A stretch of 25,311 nucleotides of DNA from Cognatazoarcus sp050303815 (GCA_050303815.1 JBNLCM010000105.1:1-25311); one strand, 5' to 3'; counted from the stretch's first letter, positions 1 to 8,021 are shown. The notes: a model not told the origin generated them from the sequence alone. Program-made: numbers and translations.

Positions 1-14
1 AAGGAGCGACAAGC

Positions 15-1394
15 ATGCAGTACAAATCCCAGGCCGTCGCGAAGCCATACTTCATCGCGGCAATCGCCCTGTTCGCCGGACAGATCCTGTTCGGGCTGAT
101 CATGGGCCTGCAATACGTCGTCGGGGACTTCCTGTTCCCTGCCATCCCGTTCAACGTGGCCCGCATGGTCCACACCAACCTGCTGATCGTCTGGCTGCTG
201 TTCGGCTTCATGGGGGGCGCGTACTACCTCATTCCGGAAGAAGCGGAGACAGAGCTGCACTCGCCAAAACTGGCGCTGGCGCTGTTCTGGATCTTCCTTG
301 TGGCCGGTGCGCTGACGGTCGTCGGCTACCTGACGGTGCCGTATGCCACCCTCGCCGAGGCGACCGGCAACGACATCGTAGCGACCATGGGGCGAGAGTT
401 CCTCGAGCAACCCCTGCTGACCAAGGTGGGCATTGTCGTCGTCGCGCTGGCCTTCCTCTTCAACATCACGATGACCGTGCTGAAGGGCCGCAAGACTGCC
501 ATTTCGACCGTCCTGCTGATCGGCCTCTGGGGCCTGGCGGTAATGTTCCTGTTCTCGTTCTACAACCCCGATAACCTGGTTCTGGACAAGTTCTACTGGT
601 GGTGGGTGGTTCACCTCTGGGTCGAGGGCGTCTGGGAATTGATCCTCGGTTCGCTGCTGGCCTTCGTGCTCATCAAGGTGACGGGCGTGGATCGCGAAGT
701 GATCGAAAAGTGGCTGTATGTGATCGTCACGCTGACCCTGATCACCGGCATCATCGGCACTGGACACCACTACTTCTGGATCGGCACGCCGGGATACTGG
801 CAGTGGTGGGGTTCGATCTTCTCCGCCCTGGAGCCGATCCCCTTCTTTGCCATGACCGTCTTCGCCTTCAACATGGTCAACCGCCGCCGTCGCGAGCACC
901 CGAACAAGGCCGCCACCCTGTGGGCACTCGGCACCGGCGTGATGGCCTTCCTCGGCGCCGGCGTCTGGGGCTTCCTGCACACGCTCGCCCCGGTGAACTA
1001 CTACACCCATGGCACCCAGATCACCGCCGCGCACGGCCACATGGCGTTCTACGGCGCCTACGCCATGGTGGTGCTGTGCATGATCAGCTATGCCATGCCG
1101 GTGCTCCGCGGTCGTGCCGCCAACTCCAACAAGTCGCAGGTACTCGAGATGTGGAGCTTCTGGCTGATGACCATCTCGATGGTGTTCATCACCCTGTTCC
1201 TGACCGCCGCCGGCATTCTTCAGGTCTGGCTGCAGCGCTTCAACTCGACCCCCCTGCCGTTCATGCAGGTGCAGGATCAAATCAGCCTGTTCTACTGGAT
1301 GCGCGAATGGACCGGTGTCGTCTTCCTGATCGGTCTGGTCGTCTACATCGCCAGCTTCTTCGTCAAGGGCGAGGAGGCGCCGGCCGCCGCCTGA
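15..1394 (+). CDS. norB: Nitric oxide reductase large subunit NorB (cytochrome b, cNOR type)
   Basis: This is the catalytic subunit of cytochrome c-dependent NO reductase, an inner-membrane enzyme that reduces 2 NO to N2O in denitrification. The 459-residue length is normal for the family and the protein is hydrophobic throughout (about 12 helices). The heme-copper oxidase-type metal ligands are visible: H53 and H342 for low-spin heme b, H340 for heme b3, H200, H251 and H252 for non-heme FeB, and the catalytic glutamates E204 and E208 in HLWVEGVWE. There is no N-terminal quinol-oxidase extension, so this is cNOR rather than qNOR. An AAGGAG ribosome site at 1-6 supports the start at 15. The NorC cytochrome c subunit normally lies immediately upstream and is probably just beyond the window edge. 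A strong terminator follows, so norB is not co-transcribed with norEFQ. Confidence 0.97.
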   Translation: MQYKSQAVAKPYFIAAIALFAGQILFGLIMGLQYVVGDFLFPAIPFNVARMVHTNLLIVWLLFGFMGGAYYLIPEEAETELHSPKLALALFWIFLVAGALTVVGYLTVPYATLAEATGNDIVATMGREFLEQPLLTKVGIVVVALAFLFNITMTVLKGRKTAISTVLLIGLWGLAVMFLFSFYNPDNLVLDKFYWWWVVHLWVEGVWELILGSLLAFVLIKVTGVDREVIEKWLYVIVTLTLITGIIGTGHHYFWIGTPGYWQWWGSIFSALEPIPFFAMTVFAFNMVNRRRREHPNKAATLWALGTGVMAFLGAGVWGFLHTLAPVNYYTHGTQITAAHGHMAFYGAYAMVVLCMISYAMPVLRGRAANSNKSQVLEMWSFWLMTISMVFITLFLTAAGILQVWLQRFNSTPLPFMQVQDQISLFYWMREWTGVVFLIGLVVYIASFFVKGEEAPAAA

Positions 1395-1421
1395 GCGCAG
1401 GGTCCGAGTCACCCCCTGCGG

Positions 1422-1447
1422 GGGCCCGCCGAGTGGCGGGCCCTTTT
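1422..1447 (+). terminator. Rho-independent terminator after norB
   Basis: A perfect 9-bp GC stem (GGGCCCGCC, loop GAGT, GGCGGGCCC) is followed directly by TTTTT, 28 bp after the norB stop. It separates norB from the convergent anti-sigma kinase gene. Confidence 0.92.
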
Positions 1448-1454
1448 TGTTGTC

Positions 1455-1931
1455 TCAACCGGCCGACCGAACGGAGGGCGTGCGGGCGCCCTGGCCAGCC
1501 TCCTCGCCCCTGCCGCGGTCCCTGACCCGAAAGCTGAGCCGATTGCGCCCGGAGTCGCGGACGTAGCGCATCTCATCCGCCATCACGCGCATCAGATGGA
1601 TGCCGCGGCCACCATCCGGCGCATTGCTCAGGTCACTCGCCGCCGTGTAGGCGGGCGCATGGCAGGGATCAAACGGCTCGCCGTCGTCCTCGAGGCTCAG
1701 GGACAGCTCGCCAGCCTCCTCGTCCCAGGTCAGCACCACCTGGCATCGTTCAGCCGGTCGTGTCGCTCGCAGGAACAGGTTGCTGACCGCCTCCTCGAGC
1801 AACAAGGCCGACACGAAGCGCACCCGTTCGCCGCAGGCATGGCGGTCGAGAAAGGCATCGAGCAACCTGGCCCCACAGGCCAGTGGTCGCTCGTTGGACC
1901 GCAACTCGAAAGCGCAAGGCACGCTGCCCAC
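1455..1931 (-). CDS. Anti-sigma-factor-type serine kinase (RsbW/SpoIIAB-like HATPase)
   Basis: A 158-residue single-domain GHKL ATPase. The N box is visible (EEAVSN), as are the G1 motif (EDDGEPFDP) and the G2 glycines (GGRGIHLM), spaced as in RsbW-type anti-sigma kinases. Family role: such proteins sequester a sigma factor or other partner and phosphorylate a STAS antagonist. The GTG start lies 3 bp after the stop of the STAS gene, which implies translational coupling and a shared job. The C-terminal ~20 residues are rich in Arg/Gly and look like an unstructured tail. No sigma factor gene is adjacent, so the partner is unknown; it may be encoded elsewhere or be a non-sigma target. Confidence 0.85.
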   Translation of the reverse strand: MGSVPCAFELRSNERPLACGARLLDAFLDRHACGERVRFVSALLLEEAVSNLFLRATRPAERCQVVLTWDEEAGELSLSLEDDGEPFDPCHAPAYTAASDLSNAPDGGRGIHLMRVMADEMRYVRDSGRNRLSFRVRDRGRGEEAGQGARTPSVRSAG

Positions 1932-1934
1932 CCG

Positions 1935-2291
1935 TCAGCGGGCCACGCCGGCCACCCGGTCAAGCGCGTCGGCCGCCTCCGGCACGATCGGGATCAGGTC
2001 GTCGAGCGCGACATGGTCGAAGACTTCCCTGACCAGCGGCTGGGCGCCGAACAGCACGATCAGCCGACCTGTCCCGTGCAGTTGCCGGGCAATGGCGACG
2101 AACATCCGAATCGCAAGCGACGCCGCGAAGCCGACCTCGTACAGGTCGACGATGACATGGTGCGGGCTCGCGTCAATTCGGGCGCGCAGGCTGGATTCGA
2201 TGCGGTCAACCATGTTCGAATCGAGTCGCCCCGCGAGCACGACCCGCAGCGTGGAATCGTCGACCTCCTGGATGTCCATCGCGTCCTGCAT
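1935..2291 (-). CDS. STAS-domain anti-sigma factor antagonist (RsbV/SpoIIAA-like)
   Basis: A 118-residue single STAS domain. S58 in FAASLAIR sits where SpoIIAA/RsbV carry the phosphorylated serine, following the hydrophobic strand VIVDLYEVGF. The usual Asp before that serine is Ala here. In partner switching the unphosphorylated antagonist binds the HATPase kinase and frees its target. An ATG 24 bases upstream is possible, but 2291 is preferred because AAGGGGAG lies 5 bases before it. The gene sits between the phosphatase that would dephosphorylate it and the kinase that would phosphorylate it. Confidence 0.85.
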   Translation of the reverse strand: MQDAMDIQEVDDSTLRVVLAGRLDSNMVDRIESSLRARIDASPHHVIVDLYEVGFAASLAIRMFVAIARQLHGTGRLIVLFGAQPLVREVFDHVALDDLIPIVPEAADALDRVAGVAR

Positions 2292-2330
2292 GCCCACTCC
2301 CCTTCTGCCGCCCACGGCGCTACGTCCCAG

Positions 2331-3524
2331 TCAGAATACGCAACTGAACTCGATGCAGACGACCGTGAAGTCGTCCTCGAGCGCCCTTGCCGATACGCGC
2401 TGGCGAGCCCGCTCGAGCAACGCCGCCGGCCGCGCCTCGGGCGCCGTGCCCGGCATCATCAATTGCGCCCGGAAATCCTCCAGTCGCCCCTCGCGGCCCT
2501 GCTCATCCCGGATCTCGAATGCCCCGTCGCTGAACAGGACCACCCGGCTGCCCAGCGGCACCGAGACCGACTCGGAGCGGAAGCGGTAGCCCGGCAGCGC
2601 GCCCACCAGCAGGTTGCGCGTCTGCATGGACAGCACCCCTGCGCCCTCCCAATCGATCAGATAGGCCGGAGGATGGCCGGCCGAACAGTAGTCGAAGTGT
2701 CCGCTACGGCAGTCGTAGACGCCGTACCAGATCGAAAAGCACATGCCACCGTAGGCGTCCATCGGAAACGTTTCGTTGAGCGCCCCGACGACCTCCACCG
2801 GCAGGCCGAAGTTCACGCCGGGCAGGCTGCCACTGCGCAACACGTTGGTGATCGAGGCACTGTGCAGCGCGGCGCCCGGCCCGTGCCCCGAGACGTCGAT
2901 GAGGAAGACGGCGAAGCGGTCCGAGTCGAGCCAGTGGTAACCGAACGCGTCGCCCCCCAGCTCGGCGGACGGCGCAAAGGCCCAGTCGACCCGCAAAGGC
3001 CCCTGCGCGATCGGCGGCGGCAACAGCGCCTGGACGTAGTCCCGCGCCCGGCGGATCTCCTCCGCCTGTCCGTCGAGGCGGGCCGCCTCGCTCGCCGATA
3101 CCCGCTCGCAGCGGAACACATGCCGCCCGACCTGCAGGATAGCGTGCTCCGGCAACACCACGCTGCCCCGGACCCGCTCGCCATTGACGTAGGTACCGTT
3201 GGTGGCGTCGTGGTCGGTTACGACAAGTCCGGTGAGGGGAGAAGCCACGAGCGAGCAATGCCGGCGCGACACCTCGGTGTCGTGCAGCACGAGATCGGCC
3301 GGATCGATACGACCCAGCACGAGGGGCCGCTCGCCAACGCGAAACCTGGCCCCGGGCCCGGTGCCTTCGATCATCACCAGGTACCAGCAACGTTCCTCCG
3401 CGCCCGCGCGCCACAGGGGCGACGCCCGTCGCACGATGGTCCTGTCCGCGGCCCCCGTCGGCATCACGGAATCCGCTTCGAATCCATCAAATTTGCTTGC
3501 CAACTCGGTATGTACCTGCCCCAT
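2331..3524 (-). CDS. FHA-domain PP2C/SpoIIE-type serine phosphatase (RsbU-like)
   Basis: A 397-residue two-domain protein. Residues ~48-140 form a forkhead-associated domain with the classic GR, SxxH and NGT signature (LGRIDPADL, VSRRHCSL, DATNGTYVNG), which binds phosphothreonine. A short linker helix follows, then a SpoIIE-type PP2C phosphatase (~169-395) with metal-binding acidic motifs GGDAFG, DVSGHG, FSDGAFE and DDFTVV. The expected substrate is the phosphorylated STAS protein 39 bp downstream. RsbU proteins more often carry REC, PAS or GAF sensors; an FHA input suggests control by a Ser/Thr kinase that is not in this window. The start at 3524 is chosen over 3557 because purine-rich GGGAGAAGAGG precedes it and the family-like sequence starts there. 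Confidence 0.87.
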   Translation of the reverse strand: MGQVHTELASKFDGFEADSVMPTGAADRTIVRRASPLWRAGAEERCWYLVMIEGTGPGARFRVGERPLVLGRIDPADLVLHDTEVSRRHCSLVASPLTGLVVTDHDATNGTYVNGERVRGSVVLPEHAILQVGRHVFRCERVSASEAARLDGQAEEIRRARDYVQALLPPPIAQGPLRVDWAFAPSAELGGDAFGYHWLDSDRFAVFLIDVSGHGPGAALHSASITNVLRSGSLPGVNFGLPVEVVGALNETFPMDAYGGMCFSIWYGVYDCRSGHFDYCSAGHPPAYLIDWEGAGVLSMQTRNLLVGALPGYRFRSESVSVPLGSRVVLFSDGAFEIRDEQGREGRLEDFRAQLMMPGTAPEARPAALLERARQRVSARALEDDFTVVCIEFSCVF

Positions 3525-3563
3525 CGCCTCTTCTCCCTCCCTCCCACGCGACCTCACGCGCGG

Positions 3564-4553
3564 TCAGACCATGCCCTTCATGAAGCTGGATCCGTAGTTC
3601 GTGCATTCGAAGGCGTGCAGCCCGAGGTCATCCGCCAAGCGGCGAAACACTTCGAGCCCCCTGATGGAGTTCCCCTTCGGGTCCAGTCGTGGTGAATACG
3701 TCCCGATGCCCAGCTGGCGGTTGACCACGCCGAGAATGCCGCCGCCAACACCGCTCTTGGCCGGGATGCCCACATCCAGCGCCCAATGCCCGGAGTAGTC
3801 ATACATGCCACAGGTGAACATCACCGCGAGGGTGTCGCGCACCGCCCCAAGGTCGAACACGTAGTCGCCGCTCTGCGGGTTCTTTCCAATGTTGGACAAA
3901 GTCGCGCCGATGCGCGCCAGATCCATGGCATTCACCAGAATCGAACACTGGCGAAAGTACAGATCAAGCGCCGGCTCGACCGGCCCCTCGAGCGCCCCTA
4001 CGTTCAACAGTAGATGAGCAATCGCGCGATTGCGATGCCCGGTATCGCGTTCGGATACGTACACGGCATCGGATATGCGCAACGGACGCCCGGCGGCGCG
4101 AGAGAATCGATCGAGCATTTCCGCCTCGGCCCGGTCGCCAAGGGCCTGCCGGAGCAGACCGGCGATCGTGATCGCACCGGCGTTGACCATGGGATTGAAC
4201 GGGCGCTGGGTGTAGGGATCGAAAACGATCGCGTTGAAGGCGTCCCCGCTGGGCTCCACACCCACCGCCTCGAAGACACGATCCCGGCCAAGCAACTCCA
4301 GCGCCAGACAGAAGCTCACGCATTTGGAGACCGACTGGATGGTGAACTCCGCCTCCGCGTCGCCGAAGGACCACAGGCGACCTTCAGTCGTCGCCACCGC
4401 GATGCCGAATCCATCGGCATCCACACGCGCGAGTTCCGGAATGTAATCGGCGACCGCACCGGATCGCACCTCGAGCGCATGGCGATAGACCGCATCGAGG
4501 CTGGCCCGGACGGCTTCGTCAATGGCTCCTCGGTCGGGAGCGGGATGGTTCAT
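3564..4553 (-). CDS. glsA: Glutaminase (GlsA, serine-dependent beta-lactamase-fold family)
   Basis: Hydrolyses L-glutamine to glutamate and ammonia in the cytoplasm. The 329-residue protein carries the family's catalytic S-x-x-K (FTIQSVSK, S74 and K77), the FNPMVNAGAI segment with substrate-binding Asn, the YVSE...GHRNRAIAHLL region and the C-terminal glycine-rich SGVGGGILGVV strand. An upstream in-frame ATG at 4619 would add 22 Arg-rich residues unlike the family; the ATG at 4553 has GGGGAA 4 bases before it and gives the usual length. The stop is 39 bp from the phosphatase start on the same strand, so glutaminase may head the partner-switching operon. Why a glutaminase belongs there is not evident. 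Confidence 0.93.
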   Translation of the reverse strand: MNHPAPDRGAIDEAVRASLDAVYRHALEVRSGAVADYIPELARVDADGFGIAVATTEGRLWSFGDAEAEFTIQSVSKCVSFCLALELLGRDRVFEAVGVEPSGDAFNAIVFDPYTQRPFNPMVNAGAITIAGLLRQALGDRAEAEMLDRFSRAAGRPLRISDAVYVSERDTGHRNRAIAHLLLNVGALEGPVEPALDLYFRQCSILVNAMDLARIGATLSNIGKNPQSGDYVFDLGAVRDTLAVMFTCGMYDYSGHWALDVGIPAKSGVGGGILGVVNRQLGIGTYSPRLDPKGNSIRGLEVFRRLADDLGLHAFECTNYGSSFMKGMV

Positions 4554-4854
4554 GCGATTCCCCGGCAGCGCACGACCTGCCCGCCGGAACCGTTTCCGGA
4601 CGCCGGCAGCTCGCGCCATCGGGTTGACTGCTTAGCAGGTCGCATGCCCACCCGCCGCGGCCACTATCGGCCCGAAATGACCGATGCAAGCCAGCCTCCG
4701 GACGTATCGACGCGTTCAGAATGGTGCAACCGTGTGCGCCACGCACCAACACCGTGCCCATCCGGATGTGATTGAAAGGGCGAGCGGACCGTCTATCCAG
4801 TGGCGACCGGGCAGGCGGATCCCGCTCCAGGATCACCCCCGGACGACCGCCGCG
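4554..4854. other. Intergenic region upstream of glutaminase
   Basis: About 300 bp between the glutaminase start and the 3' end of the hemerythrin gene. It must hold the glutaminase promoter, but I could not pick a convincing -35/-10 pair. A 6-bp hairpin (CCGGAA, CCGT, TTCCGG) lies at 4584-4599 in the presumed leader. No persuasive small gene was seen. Confidence 0.5.
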
Positions 4855-5310
4855 TCATGCGCGCGAACCGGTCAGCACGGCAACGACGCGGGACAGGACC
4901 GATCGCGACTTGCGGCGGGACGCGAAGAACTCGGCGTAGTCGCGGTCGCCGACCTGAATATGCTTGACCAGCCACTCGGTCAGGAAGTGAAGCAATGCCA
5001 GTTCCGGCACCTCGCCGGCTTTGAGGGCCAGCCGTGCCCTTGCGATCCGGGCCTGGAACGCGCCGTGCTCCTCACGGTGTTCTTCGAAGCGGGGATAGCC
5101 CTGAACGCGCATCAGAGCCTCTTCGGCCGTGAAGTGAGAGACCACGTAGCGCTGCAATTCATCCAGGATGCGCGAGACTTCGGCATTGTCCGCCTGGCGC
5201 ACAATGGCCTCCCACAGTGTATTGATCGTGTCCACCAGCCCCTGGTGCTGGCAGTCGATCTCCGGGATTCCGATGTGGAGTGCATCGGACCACTGGACGA
5301 CCTTGTTCAT
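4855..5310 (-). CDS. Bacteriohemerythrin
   Basis: A 151-residue four-helix hemerythrin with a diiron site that reversibly binds O2, and in some family members NO. All seven iron ligands are present: H22, H59 and E63 (HFTAE), H78 and H82 (HREEH), H117 and D122 (HIQVGD). The start at 5310 is supported by GAGAGG 8 bases upstream; the frame is open upstream to 5391 but that part does not look like hemerythrin. It is cytoplasmic, with no signal peptide. A perfect FNR/Dnr-type palindrome lies 231 bp upstream of the start, and the gene sits among NO reductase genes. A role in O2 or NO buffering during denitrification is therefore likely, as inference. The C-terminus has a basic tail (ASRRKSRS). Confidence 0.93.
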   Translation of the reverse strand: MNKVVQWSDALHIGIPEIDCQHQGLVDTINTLWEAIVRQADNAEVSRILDELQRYVVSHFTAEEALMRVQGYPRFEEHREEHGAFQARIARARLALKAGEVPELALLHFLTEWLVKHIQVGDRDYAEFFASRRKSRSVLSRVVAVLTGSRA

Positions 5311-5534
5311 GTGCTTGACCTCTCGAGTGTGAAGTTCTCCGGCGCAGCGAGTGCACCAACCAGGACCCAATCTAGGCGGGCGCCGGCACACACCGCAGGA
5401 CTTTCCTCACGCCCGCTCCGTGACCGATTCACGATCCGGCGACAGACGATGCAGGATCCGGGACAAGCGGTGGAGCGACACAGATGTTCAAGAAGGCAGG
5501 CTGGCAAACCCATGGGCACACCGGCGCCAATCTC

Positions 5535-5548
5535 TTGATTTAGATCAA
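5535..5548 (-). promoter_or_regulatory. FNR/Anr/Dnr-type binding site
   Basis: TTGAT-TTAG-ATCAA is a perfect match to the FNR/Anr/Dnr consensus TTGAT-N4-ATCAA. It lies between hemerythrin and the convergent 3' end of the methyltransferase gene, so hemerythrin is the only gene it could drive directly. If it acts as a class II site, transcription would start near 5500, giving a leader of about 190 bases. The -10 at that position (TGGGTT) is weak. Another position relative to the start site, or repression, is possible. Confidence 0.8.
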
Positions 5549-5581
5549 TTTTTCAACCAGAACAATGTTCTTTATGGCATG

Positions 5582-6334
5582 TCACACCGGGCGACGAGCC
5601 TCGAAGCGGAGGCGTACGTAATCCATGACCCAGCCTTGCTCGGGTGCCCACAGCGCGTCCCGAACATCGGCCTCGACCCCGGCCACCACGTCGTCGGCCA
5701 CCCGGTCTGGCAGCCCACCGAGTGCGTGGTCGGCAAATAGCCTCAACCAGTCGTCCAGGCCGGCGGGCAGCGGCGTCGGCCGCTCGAATCGTTCGATGAA
5801 GACCACCTCGAAACCGGCGGATTCCAGTACCGCGCGATGGGTCGCCACGGACGGGAAATACCAGGGATCCTCAAACTCCGCAGCCGCGGGGTGGCAAGCA
5901 AGCGCCCTCGCCAGCGCCCGATGCACGGCGGCCACGTTGCCCTCGCCCCCGAACTCCGCCACGAAGCGCCCTCCGGGCCGCAAGGCCTCCCTGACCCGGT
6001 CCGCCACCTCGCGCGCGTTCTTCATCCAGTGGAGGGCCGCGTTACTGAACACGGCGTCGAAGGCCCCGCTGAAGGCCATCGCGTCCGCGGCGCAGCACAC
6101 CGCCTCGACCCCCTTCGTCCGTGCCGCCGTCACCATCGATTCGCTGGCATCGAGACCGAGGACCCGCGCACCGGATTCGGCGATCCGTGCGGTGAGTGTG
6201 CCGTCACCGCAGCCAAGATCCAGGATGCGTTCCCCCGCCACCGGCGCGAGCAGATCGATCAGCGGTTCGCCGAGGCGAGCCACGAATGCCCCATTGCGGA
6301 CATAGTCCGCGGCGCGCCACTGCTGTTTGCCCAT
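5582..6334 (-). CDS. Class I SAM-dependent methyltransferase (trans-aconitate methyltransferase-like)
   Basis: A 250-residue Rossmann-fold methyltransferase. SAM-binding motif I is ILDLGCGDG (37-45), followed by an acidic post-I residue in VLGLDASESMV and the motif IV region FDAVFSNAALHWM. The SNAALHW motif and overall length resemble Tam and related small-molecule carboxyl methyltransferases, but the substrate cannot be read from sequence. The start at 6334 has GGGAG 8 bases upstream. An upstream ATG at 6487 would add 51 residues of low-complexity Arg/Pro/Ala sequence and is rejected. The gene stands alone, with a 10-bp hairpin just upstream. The nearest possible partner is the lipoprotein gene on the same strand, 199 bp upstream. 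Confidence 0.85.
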   Translation of the reverse strand: MGKQQWRAADYVRNGAFVARLGEPLIDLLAPVAGERILDLGCGDGTLTARIAESGARVLGLDASESMVTAARTKGVEAVCCAADAMAFSGAFDAVFSNAALHWMKNAREVADRVREALRPGGRFVAEFGGEGNVAAVHRALARALACHPAAAEFEDPWYFPSVATHRAVLESAGFEVVFIERFERPTPLPAGLDDWLRLFADHALGGLPDRVADDVVAGVEADVRDALWAPEQGWVMDYVRLRFEARRPV

Positions 6335-6371
6335 ATGTCGTACTCCCGTCACGTGCCGGCCCACCGCGTGC

Positions 6372-6397
6372 CCCCGGTCGCACGATGGCGACCGGGG
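6372..6397. repeat. 10-bp inverted repeat in the methyltransferase leader region
   Basis: A perfect stem CCCCGGTCGC / GCGACCGGGG with a 6-base loop starts 38 bases before the methyltransferase start. There is no T-run on either strand, so it is not an ordinary terminator. A second imperfect inverted repeat is at 6439-6458 (arms GCGCC-TGAC / GTCAGGCGC with one bulge). The 9-mer TATGTCGTA occurs on both sides, at 6334-6342 and 6424-6432. Confidence 0.7.
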
Positions 6398-6533
6398 CGA
6401 GGCGGTCGCCTCAGGGCGTGCAGTATGTCGTATTGCCGGCGCCCTGACGGTCAGGCGCACGCTCACTCCACGTCCCGACCGCCGCAAAGCTCACGCTGCA
6501 GTTGGGAGAGACCGTGAAATCGAACACCGGCCA

Positions 6534-7814
6534 TCAGTCGGCGCCTGACGTCTCACCCGGCGTCGGTGTGAAGACTCGGCGCACACCGTTCCAGTTGACC
6601 TCGACCCGCACCGGCGACTCCATCAGGCCGGCCCCCCCCGAACGGCTGTCGTTGTGACGTGCGTAGCGATGCGTTCCCACCATCAGGCGGCGCAGAGTGA
6701 CCACCTCCGGTCCGTCGCTGGAGGTGTCGTCCACGTCCAGTGCCGCATAAGGGTCACTCGAGAGGGATCCCTTGCCCGTACAGGAGAGGTGGTTGCCATC
6801 GGCGAAATACAGGTGGCTGTCGGCGTCAAACGGTCGCTCGCCCCAGCTGAGCTGGATGGTCATCGAGTCTGCGGCGCCGCTCAGCAAGAGGCAGCTGCCG
6901 GACCCGTCGATCGCCACCGACGACGGGCCGGTCGACACGGTGTTCGATCGTACCGCGCCGGTCTCTGCAGCAATCGTCGCGCGACCGTTTCGCTTCATCG
7001 GCGCGACGAAGACGCCGTTCGCATCGGTACCCACCACACTGCGGCCCGAGTAGTCGACGCCCTCGCTGCGGACCCGTGCCCCCGCGACCCGCGCACCGGA
7101 CTCGTCGACAACGCAGCCGGTGTAGCGGATCGTCTCCAGTGCCCGATCGGCGTTCCAGACCACGAGCCGGCCCACGCGGCCCGCGAAGAAGGAACCGGTC
7201 GGGTCGGGCATGGCGCTGCCCTCTTCCACCCACAGTCCGCTGGTCTCGTCGAGGTAGCAGAGAGGAATGGTTGCCGGCATCGCGTCGAGCTTGGTTGCGG
7301 CCGCGATCGCCGCAAGCTGGACCCCGGCCGCCCGGCTGAAAGGCGTGCCGTCGGCCCGGACCAGAGCCCCTGCCGGCAGCGTCTGGCTGGCCGGAGAGTC
7401 GGTCGCTGCAAGCGTCCCGCCCCCGGCAGCATCGACCATTGTGCGGAGGCCCGCTGGCACGAGCATCAGGGAAACCGCCGACTGGGTGCCCTCCGCCACG
7501 GTCACGCCTTCGAAGTTCGCCGCGAAGCCCTCGGCCGCCGCCAAGACGACTACGCGCTCGCCCACGCCGGTGCCGGCCAGGACCAATCCACCCGCCACGT
7601 CGGTGCGCGAAACCGCGCCGTCGGCGCTGACGGTTGCGTTCGACACCGCAATGTGGCTCCGCGCATCGACCACGGTACCAACGATCACGCCAGGCACAGC
7701 GACCGAACCGGCGCCGCCGCCTCCGCCACACGCGGCCAGCGCCGCTGCGGCGCAAGCCGACACTATCCGCGCCACGGCCCGCGACGGCCCCCAAACACAT
7801 CTCGCACGCTGCAT
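6534..7814 (-). CDS. Large lipoprotein with carboxypeptidase-regulatory-like beta-sandwich repeats
   Basis: A 426-residue protein with a type II signal peptide: charged N-terminus, hydrophobic stretch and lipobox LAAC (C29), followed by a poly-glycine linker. Residues ~42-115 (VIVGTVVDARSHIAVSNATVSADG...) look like a carboxypeptidase regulatory-like/CNA-B beta-sandwich. A second copy begins near YTGCVVDESGARVAGARVRSEG. Between them is a FAM171-like segment with SQTLPAGALVRADGTPF. The C-terminal part has WGERPFDADSHLYF, resembling DUF2135/YfaP-type domains. Such proteins are surface or periplasmic with unknown ligands. AAGGGA 5 bases before the ATG supports the start. It is divergent from norE with about 207 bp between them. 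The specific function is unknown. Confidence 0.75.
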   Translation of the reverse strand: MQRARCVWGPSRAVARIVSACAAAALAACGGGGGAGSVAVPGVIVGTVVDARSHIAVSNATVSADGAVSRTDVAGGLVLAGTGVGERVVVLAAAEGFAANFEGVTVAEGTQSAVSLMLVPAGLRTMVDAAGGGTLAATDSPASQTLPAGALVRADGTPFSRAAGVQLAAIAAATKLDAMPATIPLCYLDETSGLWVEEGSAMPDPTGSFFAGRVGRLVVWNADRALETIRYTGCVVDESGARVAGARVRSEGVDYSGRSVVGTDANGVFVAPMKRNGRATIAAETGAVRSNTVSTGPSSVAIDGSGSCLLLSGAADSMTIQLSWGERPFDADSHLYFADGNHLSCTGKGSLSSDPYAALDVDDTSSDGPEVVTLRRLMVGTHRYARHNDSRSGGAGLMESPVRVEVNWNGVRRVFTPTPGETSGAD

Positions 7815-7972
7815 TGCTTCCCTTCCACAGTGAGCTCATCAAAACGGAGCGCAACGGCATTGAGGCGCCATTCGGCAATCAAGTGAAATTGGATTCGCAT
7901 CGTGTCCTGGCGCAATGCTTCACGATTCGGCATGTCGGCCCTCCGTCGCGGCGCGCCCGCGCAGGCCGTTTC

Positions 7973-7986
7973 TTGCCCCGAATCAA
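7973..7986 (+). promoter_or_regulatory. CRP/FNR-type (Dnr/NnrR-like) box upstream of norE
   Basis: TTGCC-CCGA-ATCAA matches 8 of 10 conserved positions of TTGAT-N4-ATCAA, inside the dyad CTTG-N8-CAAG. Its centre is 42.5 bp before the norE ATG. A TAGCCT hexamer at 8010-8015 fits a class II -10 element and would place the transcription start at the A of the norE start codon. A nearly identical element precedes the norD block at 13624. Confidence 0.65.
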
Positions 7987-8021
7987 GGCTCAAGCCCAGG
8001 GAAGGGCGATAGCCTTGCCCC

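Noticed and set aside
1596..3695. 699-residue plus-strand open frame
   Set aside because: It is antisense to the kinase, STAS and phosphatase genes, which have clear motifs. Composition is Arg/His/Pro-rich, as expected from the complementary frame of GC-rich DNA.
6654..7886. 410-residue plus-strand open frame opposite the lipoprotein gene
   Set aside because: The opposite strand has a signal peptide, lipobox and beta-sandwich repeats; the plus frame is Arg/His-rich with no motif.
7830..7905. TTGA...AATCAA pattern in the norE upstream region as another FNR box
   Set aside because: The half-sites are not separated by the required spacing; the only acceptable match in that region is 7973-7986.
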